Positions 55,127-64,000 of a stretch of 64,000 nt of DNA are shown here, piece after piece; positions within the stretch are counted from its first letter, which is position 1, and each line of letters starts with the position of its first letter. Source of the stretch: Eledone cirrhosa (taxonomy: Eukaryota; Mollusca; Cephalopoda; Octopoda; Eledonidae); assembly GCA_964016885.1 (NCBI GenBank), contig OZ024759.1, positions 4,902,546-4,966,545 of the forward strand, written 5' to 3'. The notes below the pieces were generated by a model, which worked only from the letters and a program-made list of their open reading frames with translations, did not search any database and was not told where the DNA came from. The translations under genes and the position numbers were made by a program.

Positions 55127-55262
55127 TTTGCGGCACAGAGTTACTGCCCTTTGCGTTCTGAGTTCAAAACCCGCTGAGGTTTGCTTTGCCTTTCATCCTT
55201 ACGGGGTCGATAAAATAAAGTACCAGTCACGCACTGGGGTCAATTAAATCGACTTTCCCCTG
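55127..55262 (+). mobile_element. SINE-A
   Basis: TGCTTTGCGGCACAGAGTTA, B box CTGAGTTCAAAACCC, GGTCGATAAAATAAAGTACC, ACGCACTGGGGTCAATTAA. Head truncated at the MITE junction. Confidence 0.82.
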
Positions 55263-55307
55263 AAGTAAAAATTTCAATCTACACTTCGACAATGCTGTTT
55301 ATTTTAA

Positions 55308-55628
55308 CCCTTTAGTATTTACATTACTCTGTATTTACTATTATATTTTCACAGTAAAGTCTTGTGGAGACACTGCACCCTTTAAAACCTCCATGCTTCC
55401 TGAGATTCGCCAACACTGCACCTAATATTCCCCCTCCATACACGCGCACATATGTATATCATGACTCACACTATTCACTTCCCTGACATTTGTATAAAAT
55501 AAAGTACCAGTAATGTACTGGGTAATTTGCTGGCCTTGTGCCAAATGTAAAAACAATAATATTGAATCTATGAAATGTTTATATTATTTATTTAGAGAAC
55601 AATACCTTCACATCGATATGCTAAAGGG
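55308..55628 (+). mobile_element. piggyBac-type MITE split by LINE-C and SINE-A fragments
   Basis: TTAA at 55304-55307 and 55629-55632. The MITE begins CCCTTTAGTATTTACATTAC, stops near 55368, and resumes at about 55558 (ATATTGAATCTATGAAATG) to GATATGCTAAAGGG. Between lie a LINE-C tail (55372-55490, TTTAAAACCTCCATGCTTCC) and the last part of a SINE-A (55494-55557). Confidence 0.78.
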
Positions 55629-55714
55629 TTAAACTTGTTAGGGCTTCAAAAGAACTTTATGAGACCCTGCACAGAAAAGTGAAAGACAAAGTCAACCATG
55701 GCAAGATTTGAACT

Positions 55715-55955
55715 CAGAATAGAATGGTGGTGGTGGTGGTAGTGGTGGTAGTGGTGTTAGTGGCAGTGGTGGCTGGTGGTGGTGGTTGGTAGTGGTTGTG
55801 GAGGTGGTGGGGTTGTGGGTGAGGTGGTGGTGGTTGCAGTGGGAGTTGTGGTGGTTGATAGTGATGTTGGGTAGTGGTTGCGGTTGTGGTTGTGGTAGTG
55901 GTGGTAGTAGTGATGATGATGATAATAACAATGATGATATTTATGATGATGATAG
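55715..55955. repeat. (GGT)n-rich simple repeat
   Basis: Irregular GTGGTGGTAGTGGTGG tract of ~200 bp passing into (GAT)n. It ends 13 bp from the donor of the exon at 55968; proline/threonine/histidine frames on the minus strand are artefacts. Confidence 0.92.
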
Positions 55956-55967
55956 TACACCACTTAC

Positions 55968-56105
55968 CTGTCTGACAGTTGCCACCTTCATATCCAGGAG
56001 CACATCCTCCATTAGAGCAGCTACCAGTCTGTGGCTTACATTTACTCTTGTCAGCACAATGACACATGTTTCGACAGTTTGGTCCAAATTTTCCTCTCTT
56101 ACATC
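55968..56105 (-). CDS. EGF-like domain exon (first intact exon in transcript order)
   Basis: 138 bp, acceptor TTTGTAG, donor GTAAGT. It encodes G-C-KRGKFGPNC..CHCADKSKC..TGSCSNGGCAPGYEGGNCQT; eight cysteines. On its 5' side (right) the only EGF-like sequence left in the window is the 54-bp satellite. A GGT-repeat tract lies on its donor side. Confidence 0.88.
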
Positions 56106-56275
56106 CTACAAATCAATCAATAACAAATATATATTTTGGTGTGTATTTGTGTGGCCTTGTGGTAAGGGTGTTGGACTTACAATCATAATGTCGTGAGTTC
56201 TATTCCTCAACTAGGTTGTGTGTTGTGTTCTTGAGCAAAAGTATTTCCATTCATGTTGCTCCAGTATAATAATAA

Positions 56276-56459
56276 TTGTTTCTACTTTTGACACAAGGCC
56301 AGCAATTACCCAGTACATTACTGGTACTTTATTTTATCGACCCCGTAAGGATGAAAGGCAAAGTTAACCTTGGTGGGATTTGAACTCAGATCATAAAGGG
56401 ACGTAACTCTATGCTTCAAAGCATGGCGTCCGACTCTCTACCAATACTGACAATCCACC
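56276..56459 (-). mobile_element. SINE-A nested in SINE-B, perfect 18-bp target duplication
   Basis: GCTCCAGTATAATAATAA occurs at 56258-56275 and 56460-56477. The duplicated bases include SINE-B sequence, which proves the order of insertion. Body TTTATTTTATCGACCCCGTA and GGATTTGAACTCAGATCAT. Confidence 0.92.
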
Positions 56460-56477
56460 GCTCCAGTATAATAATAA

Positions 56478-56662
56478 TAATAGTGAAATTATTGTGTACA
56501 GTGCTCAGGTGCACTATAAATCATCAAAGGTGCATGTAAAGCACATAGAATAATGAACAAATGTCAGGAAAATGAACAGTGTATGAGTCATGATAAACAT
56601 ATGTACGTGTGTATGGAGGAGGGATATCAGGTGTAGTGTTGGCGAATTTCAGGAAGCTTGGA
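56478..56662 (-). mobile_element. LINE-C 3' tail nested in SINE-B
   Basis: GTACAGTGCTCAGGTGCAC, GTATGAGTCATGATAAACA, ATCAGGTGTAGTGTTGGCG and AATTTCAGGAAGC, the reverse of the LINE-C tail at 36815-37078. Confidence 0.7.
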
Positions 56663-57028
56663 GATCAGTGCCAGTAATAGCTGGTGATTTAACCTTGGGA
56701 TGGACTGGTGCCCTGTCCAGGGGAAGTTTTGTATTTTAAGTCACTTCATGCCATAGATAGCACTGGCCTGATGACCCTCAGCACTCGAGACACACTTTAG
56801 ACATTTTTTTGTTTTTGTATATTCAACAGCCCAGTCCTTCTAACTGTCAGTAGGTATCACACTGAGCAGAGTCCACTGTATTCCCCACACCTGGACAGGA
56901 TGCTAGTCCATTGCATGGTATTTCACTGCTATATTATTCTATCTACTCCAAAAGTATGACAGAAAAAGTTGATTTTGGTGGGATTTGAATACCGTTTTAA
57001 AAAAGAACTCAAAATCACAACCCATTAA

Positions 57029-57250
57029 AACCTTTAGAATTAAAACCGGTTATATCCGGCCGGAATTCTCACACTTCTTTCTGTTCAAACCAGCCATAAC
57101 TGGCTGCTCATACTTATGTTAAGGTATTGTTCTCAAAATAGATATTATCAAAATCTCATAGATTTGATATTATGTGAGATAATTATATGAGATAAAGCCT
57201 TTACTGTGAAAATATAATAGTGTATATGAAGTAGTGTAAATGCTAAAGGG
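57029..57250 (-). mobile_element. piggyBac-type MITE
   Basis: TTAA at 57025-57028 and 57251-57254. The left end is mutated (AACCTTTAGAATT), the right end GTAAATGCTAAAGGG is intact. Same orientation as the copies at 2.3-2.8 kb. Confidence 0.82.
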
Positions 57251-57254
57251 TTAA

Positions 57255-57473
57255 TCTGTAACTCTACTGCCCCTGCTACTCACATCTTCCTCATGATCAA
57301 CATTTAACATTCACTTCCCCTGTAACCAAGAGTGGGATGTGTCAACAGAGACCGACTCAGAACTTAATCGGAGCTACTGACCTCTCAGATGTTACTGATA
57401 CATTTCATCATGACTGAAGAGGACATTCATCCATTTGTCTGGTAGATTCTCTAAAGAAATAGAACTACAAAAG
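57255..57473. other. Unique sequence between MITE and satellite
   Basis: No repeat or exon recognised. It is the last unique sequence before the satellite and could anchor a read or primer for sizing the array. Confidence 0.4.
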
Positions 57474-60400
57474 AGCACACACGTGTCTGACAGGTGCTAC
57501 CTTATAACCAGGACCACACCATCTACTGTAACACACCTGTCTGATAGGTGATACCTTATAACCAGGACCACACCATCTACTGTAACACACCTGTCTGACA
57601 GGTGCTACCTTATAACCAGGACCACACCATCTACTGTAACACACCTGTCTGATAGATGATACCTTATAACCAGGACCACACCATCTACTGGAACACACCT
57701 GTCTGACAGGTGCTACCTTATAACCAGGACCACACCATCTACTGTAACACACCTGTCTGATAGATGATACCTTATAACCAGGACCACACCATCTACTGTA
57801 ACACACATGTCTGACAGGTGCTACCTTATAACCAGGACCACATCATCTACTGTAACACACCTGTCTGATAGATGATACCTTATAAACAGGACCACACCAT
57901 CTACTGTAACACACCTGTCTGACAGGTGCTACCTTATAACCAGGATCACACCATCTACTGTAACACACCTGTCTGACAGGTGCTACCATATAACCAGTAG
58001 CACACCATCTACTGGAACACACGTGTCTGACAGGTGCTACCTTATAACCAGGACCACACCATCTACTGTAACACACCTGTCTGACAGGTGCTACCTTATA
58101 ACCAGGACCAGACCTTCTACTGTAACACACCTGTCTGACAGGTGCTACCTTATAACCAGGACCACACCATCTACTGTAACACACCTGTCTGACAGGTGCT
58201 ACCTTATAACCAGGACCACACCATCTACTGTATCACACATGTCTGATAGCTGCTACCTTATAACCAGGACCACACCATCTACTGTAACACACCTGTCTGA
58301 CAGCTGCTACCATATAACCAGGACCACACCATCTACTGTAACACACCTGTCTGATAGATGATACCTTATAACCAGGACCACACCATCTACTGTAACACAC
58401 CTGTCTGACAGGTGCTACCTTATAACCAGGACCACACCTTCTACTGTAACACACCTGTCTGACAGGTGCTACCTTATAACCAGGACCACACCATCTACTG
58501 TAACACACCTATCTGACAGGTGCTACCTTATAACCAGGACCACACCTTCTACTGTAACACACCTGTCTGACAGGTGCTACCTTATAACCAGGACCACACC
58601 ATCTTCTGTAACACACCTGTCTGACAGCTGCTACCATATAACCAGGACCACACCATCTACTGTAACACACCTGTCTGATAGCTCCTACCTTATAACCAGG
58701 ACCACACTATCTACTGTAACACACTTGTCTGACAGGTGCTACCTTATAACCAGGACCACACCATCTACTGTAACACACCTGTCTGATAGATGATACCTTA
58801 TAACCAGGACCACACCATCTACTGGAACACACCTGTCTGACAGGTGCTACCTTATAACCAGGACCACACCATCTACTGTAACACACCTGTCTGATAGATG
58901 ATACCTTATAACCAGGACCACACCATCTACTGTAACACACATGTCTGACAGGTGCTACCTTATAACCAGGACCACATCATCTACTGTAACACACCTGTCT
59001 GATAGATGATACCTTATAAACAGGACCACACCATCTACTGTAACACACCTGTCTGACAGGTGCTACCATATAACCAGGATCACACCATCTACTGTAACAC
59101 ACCTGTCTGACAGCTGCTACCATATAACCAGTACCACACCATCTACTGGAACACACGTGTCTGACAGGTGCTACCTTATAACCAGGACCACACCATCTAC
59201 TGTAACACACCTGTCTGACAGCTGCTACCTTATAACCAGGACCACACCATCTACTGGAACACACCTGTCTGACAGGTGCTACCTTATAACCAGGACCACA
59301 CCATCTACTGTAACACACCTGTCTGATAGATGATACCTTATAACCAGGACCACACCATCTACTGGAACACACCTGTCTGACAGGTGCTACCTTATAACCA
59401 GGACCACACCATCTACTGTAACACACCTGTCTGATAGATGATACCTTATAACCAGGACCACACCATCTACTGTAACACACATGCCTGATAGCTGCTACCA
59501 TATAACCAGGACCACACCATCTACTGTAACACACCTGTCTGATAGATGATACCTTATAACCAGGACCACACCATCTACTGTAACACACCTGTCTGACAGG
59601 TGCTACCTTATAACCAGGACCACACCATCTACTGTAACACACCTGTCTGACAGGTGCTACCTTATAACCAGGACCACACCATCTACTGTAACACACCTGT
59701 CTGACAGGTGCTACCTTATAACCAGGACCACACCATCTGCTGTAACACACATGTCTGATAGCTGCTACCTTATAACCAGGACCACACCATCTACTGTAAC
59801 ACATCTGTCTGACAGCTGCTACCATATAACCAGGACCACACCATCTACTGTAACACACCTGTCTGACAGGTGCTACCTTATAACCAGGACCACACCTTCT
59901 ACTGTAACACACCTGTCTGACAGGTGCTACCTTATAACCAGGACCACACCATCTACTGTAACACACCTATCTGACAGGTGCTACCTTATAACCAGGACCA
60001 CACCTTCTACTGTAACACACCTGTCTGACAGGTGCTACCTTATAACCAGGACCACACCATCTTCTGTAACACACCTGTCTGACAGCTGCTACCATATAAC
60101 CAGGACCACACCATCTACTGTAACACACCTGTCTGATAGCTCCTACCTTATAACCAGGACCACACTATCTACTGTAACACACTTGTCTGACAGGTGCTAC
60201 CTTATAACCAGGACCACACCATCTACTGTAACACACCTGTCTGATAGATGATACCTTATAACCAGGACCACACCATCTACTGGAACACACCTGTCTGACA
60301 GGTGCTACCTTATAACCAGGACCACACCATCTACTGTAACACACCTGTCTGATAGATGATACCTTATAACCAGGACCACACCATCTACTGGAACACACCT

Positions 60401-63400
60401 GTCTGACAGGTGCTACCTTATAACCAGGACCACACCATCTACTGTAACACACCTGTCTGATAGATGATACCTTATAACCAGGACCACACCATCTACTGTA
60501 ACACACATGTCTGACAGGTGCTACCTTATAACCAGGACCACATCATCTACTGTAACACACCTGTCTGATAGATGATACCTTATAAACAGGACCACACCAT
60601 CTACTGTAACACACCTGTCTGACAGGTGCTACCTTATAACCAGGATCACACCATCTACTGTAACACACCTGTCTGACAGCTGCTACCATGTAACCAGTAC
60701 CACACCATCTACTGGAACACACGTGTCTGACAGGTGCTACCTTATAACCAGGACCACACCATCTACTGTAACACACCTGTCTGACAGCTGCTACCTTATA
60801 ACCAGGACCACACCATCTACTGGAACACACCTGTCTGACAGGTGCTACCTTATAACCAGGACCACACCATCTACTGTAACACACCTGTCTGATAGATGAT
60901 ACCTTATAACCAGGATCACACCATCTACTGTAACACACCTGTCTGACAGGTGCTACCATATAACCAGTAGCACACCATCTACTGGAACACACGTGTCTGA
61001 CAGGTGCTACCTTATAACCAGGACCACACCATCTACTGTAACACACCTGTCTGACAGGTGCTACCTTATAACCAGGACCAGACCTTCTACTGTAACACAC
61101 CTGTCTGACAGGTGCTACCTTATAACCAGGACCACACCATCTACTGTAACACACCTGTCTGACAGGTGCTACCTTATAACCAGGACCACACCATCTACTG
61201 TATCACACATGTCTGATAGCTGCTACCTTATAACCAGGACCACACCATCTACTGTAACACACCTGTCTGACAGCTGCTACCATATAACCAGGACCACACC
61301 ATCTACTGTAACACACCTGTCTGATAGATGATACCTTATAACCAGGACCACACCATCTACTGTAACACACCTGTCTGACAGGTGCTACCTTATAACCAGG
61401 ACCACACCTTCTACTGTAACACACCTGTCTGACAGGTGCTACCTTATAACCAGGACCACACCATCTACTGTAACACACCTATCTGACAGGTGCTACCTTA
61501 TAACCAGGACCACACCTTCTACTGTAACACACCTGTCTGACAGGTGCTACCTTATAACCAGGACCACACCATCTTCTGTAACACACCTGTCTGACAGCTG
61601 CTACCATATAACCAGGACCACACCATCTACTGTAACACACCTGTCTGATAGCTCCTACCTTATAACCAGGACCACACTATCTACTGTAACACACTTGTCT
61701 GACAGGTGCTACCTTATAACCAGGACCACACCATCTACTGTAACACACCTGTCTGATAGATGATACCTTATAACCAGGACCACACCATCTACTGGAACAC
61801 ACCTGTCTGACAGGTGCTACCTTATAACCAGGACCACACCATCTACTGTAACACACCTGTCTGATAGATGATACCTTATAACCAGGACCACACCATCTAC
61901 TGTAACACACATGTCTGACAGGTGCTACCTTATAACCAGGACCACATCATCTACTGTAACACACCTGTCTGATAGATGATACCTTATAAACAGGACCACA
62001 CCATCTACTGTAACACACCTGTCTGACAGGTGCTACCATATAACCAGGATCACACCATCTACTGTAACACACCTGTCTGACAGCTGCTACCATATAACCA
62101 GTACCACACCATCTACTGGAACACACGTGTCTGACAGGTGCTACCTTATAACCAGGACCACACCATCTACTGTAACACACCTGTCTGACAGCTGCTACCT
62201 TATAACCAGGACCACACCATCTACTGGAACACACCTGTCTGACAGGTGCTACCTTATAACCAGGACCACACCATCTACTGTAACACACCTGTCTGATAGA
62301 TGATACCTTATAACCAGGACCACACCATCTACTGGAACACACCTGTCTGACAGGTGCTACCTTATAACCAGGACCACACCATCTACTGTAACACACCTGT
62401 CTGATAGATGATACCTTATAACCAGGACCACACCATCTACTGTAACACACATGTCTGATAGCTGCTACCATATAACCAGGACCACACCATCTACTGTAAC
62501 ACACCTGTCTGATAGATGATACCTTATAACCAGGACCACACCATCTACTGTAACACACCTGTCTGACAGGTGCTACCTTATAACCAGGACCACACCATCT
62601 ACTGTAACACACCTGTCTGACAGGTGCTACCTTATAACCAGGACCACACCATCTACTGTAACACACCTGTCTGACAGGTGCTACCTTATAACCAGGACCA
62701 CACCATCTGCTGTAACACACATGTCTGATAGCTGCTACCTTATAACCAGGACCACACCATCTACTGTAACACACCTGTCTGACAGCTGCTACCATATAAC
62801 CAGGACCACACCATCTACTGTAACACACCTGTCTGACAGGTGCTACCTTATAACCAGGACCACACCTTCTACTGTAACACACCTGTCTGACAGGTGCTAC
62901 CTTATAACCAGGACCACACCATCTACTGTAACACACCTATCTGACAGGTGCTACCTTATAACCAGGACCACACCTTCTACTGTAACACACCTGTCTGACA
63001 GGTGCTACCTTATAACCAGGACCACACCATCTTCTGTAACACACCTGTCTGACAGCTGCTACCATATAACCAGGACCACACCATCTACTGTAACACACCT
63101 GTCTGATAGCTCCTACCTTATAACCAGGACCACACTATCTACTGTAACACACTTGTCTGACAGGTGCTACCTTATAACCAGGACCACACCATCTACTGTA
63201 ACACACCTGTCTGATAGATGATACCTTATAACCAGGACCACACCATCTACTGGAACACACCTGTCTGACAGGTGCTACCTTATAACCAGGACCACACCAT
63301 CTACTGTAACACACCTGTCTGATAGATGATACCTTATAACCAGGACCACACCATCTACTGGAACACACCTGTCTGACAGGTGCTACCTTATAACCAGGAC

Positions 63401-64000
63401 CACACCATCTACTGTAACACACCTGTCTGATAGATGATACCTTATAACCAGGACCACACCATCTACTGTAACACACATGTCTGACAGGTGCTACCTTATA
63501 ACCAGGACCACATCATCTACTGTAACACACCTGTCTGATAGATGATACCTTATAAACAGGACCACACCATCTACTGTAACACACCTGTCTGACAGGTGCT
63601 ACCTTATAACCAGGATCACACCATCTACTGTAACACACCTGTCTGACAGCTGCTACCATGTAACCAGTACCACACCATCTACTGGAACACACGTGTCTGA
63701 CAGGTGCTACCTTATAACCAGGACCACACCATCTACTGTAACACACCTGTCTGACAGCTGCTACCTTATAACCAGGACCACACCATCTACTGGAACACAC
63801 CTGTCTGACAGGTGCTACCTTATAACCAGGACCACACCATCTACTGTAACACACCTGTCTGATAGATGATACCTTATAACCAGGACCACACCATCTACTG
63901 GAAGACACCTGTCTGACAGGTGCTACCTTATAACCAGGACCACACCATCTACTGTAACACACCTGTCTGATAGATGATACCTTATAACCAGGACCACACC
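57474..64000 (-). repeat. 54-bp satellite derived from the EGF exon, ~120 units, continuing past the window edge
   Basis: Unit (plus strand) ACACACCTGTCTGACAGGTG + CTACCTTATAACCAGGACCA + CACCATCTACTGTA = 54 bp. On the minus strand it reads CYSRWCGPGYKVAPVRQV, the EGF second half with a base lost after Y-K, so the last cysteine and QTG are out of frame. Main variants are GATAGATGATACC and GACAGCTGCTACC for GACAGGTGCTACC, and GGAACAC for GTAACAC. TGA appears in some units (CATCATCTACTG, plus strand), so long frames are interrupted. Indel-free spacing keeps both strands open over long runs. Confidence 0.95.
57930..63870. repeat. 2,970-bp higher-order repeat (55 x 54 bp), two copies
   Basis: The order of unit variants from about 57930 to 60900 is repeated from 60900 to 63870 at an offset of 2,970 with only scattered differences (for example ACATCTG at 59802 against ACACCTG at 62772, ATGCCTG at 59482 against ATGTCTG at 62452). 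A shorter match at offset 2,700 (57841 against 60541) shows an earlier round. Assembly duplication cannot be excluded from sequence alone. Confidence 0.85.

Larger units (their letters stand above)
29709..56105 (-). other. Multi-EGF-domain gene (MEGF/SREC-like), internal part
   Basis: Eleven intact exons, each exactly 138 bp with GT/AG boundaries and phase 1 at both ends, encode one eight-cysteine EGF-like (laminin-type) domain apiece. Three damaged exon regions lie between. Repeats of this kind occur in multiple-EGF scavenger/engulfment receptors (MEGF10/11, SCARF/SREC) and in secreted EGF-repeat proteins, where they bind ligands outside the cell. The 5' direction is to the right. I see no signal peptide, transmembrane segment or end exon, so membrane attachment is unproven. 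Symmetric phase-1 exons can be gained or lost without breaking the frame, which fits the variable copy number seen here. Confidence 0.85.
56145..56830 (+). mobile_element. SINE-B interrupted by two nested elements
   Basis: Head 56145-56262 (GGCCTTGTGGTAAGGGTG, GTTGTGTGTTGTGTTCTTGA, GTTGCTCCAGTA). The body resumes at about 56663 (GGGATGGACTGGTGCCCTG to CGAGACACACTTTAGACA). Between are a SINE-A (56276-56459) and a LINE-C tail (56478-56662), both minus. Confidence 0.8.

Noticed and set aside
57465..63962. Long minus-strand frames of CYSRWCGPGYKVAPVRQV repeats as a real cysteine-rich protein.
   Set aside because: The frame is shifted relative to the EGF parent after Y-K, stops recur in some units, both strands are open because the unit is 54 bp, and no splice sites accompany the units.

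Overview
The window looks like cephalopod, most likely octopus, nuclear DNA. It has one intron-rich gene on the minus strand, a decayed C2H2 zinc-finger gene, tRNA-derived SINEs, several non-LTR retrotransposon lineages, a Helitron, DNA-transposon MITEs, long (TA)n tracts and many minisatellites. There is no bacterial gene layout. The organism is an inference from this repeat repertoire and the C2H2 remnant; no species-diagnostic gene is present.

Layout. 0-3.6 kb: interspersed repeat, a 61-bp minisatellite and a pair of piggyBac-like MITEs. 4.0-5.1 kb: broken C2H2 zinc-finger gene. 5.7-17 kb: LINE remnants, small inverted-repeat elements, a ~390-bp palindrome, minisatellites and SINEs, mostly AT-rich. 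17.0-23.4 kb: two head-to-tail Helitrons on the minus strand, a 564-bp deletion derivative abutting a 5.84-kb element whose Rep-helicase frame is intact except for four in-frame TGA codons. 24.2-27.2 kb: decayed RTE-type LINE. 27.3-29.5 kb: inverted repeats and SINEs. 29.7-56.1 kb: minus-strand gene made of 138-bp phase-1 exons, each encoding one eight-cysteine EGF-like domain (MEGF/SREC type); 11 intact exons and three damaged regions are visible. Its introns hold LINEs, SINEs, MITEs and minisatellites. 57.5-64 kb (window edge): a continuous 54-bp satellite.

Main result. The satellites in the right half are descended from recognisable parents. Each EGF exon in the 45-56 kb cluster carries the 9-mer CAGACAGGT twice (minus strand), 57 bp apart: once inside the exon and once across the splice donor. 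Tandem copies of that 57-bp half-domain occur in frame at 44.8-45.06 kb, as 56-bp and 38-bp frame-breaking units at 53.2-54.4 kb, and as a 54-bp unit repeated about 120 times at 57.5-64 kb, where a 2,970-bp (55-mer) higher-order repeat is present twice. Other arrays come from pieces of SINEs (45 bp x 34 and 33 bp x 5) and from a LINE coding segment (60 bp x about 24).

The EGF gene is read right to left (5' end towards 64 kb). No signal-peptide, transmembrane or terminal exon is visible, so this is an internal part of a larger gene. The mobile elements have inserted into one another in a traceable order: a LINE inside a piggyBac-type MITE, that MITE type inside a hAT-type MITE, and one SINE family inside another with a perfect 18-bp target duplication.
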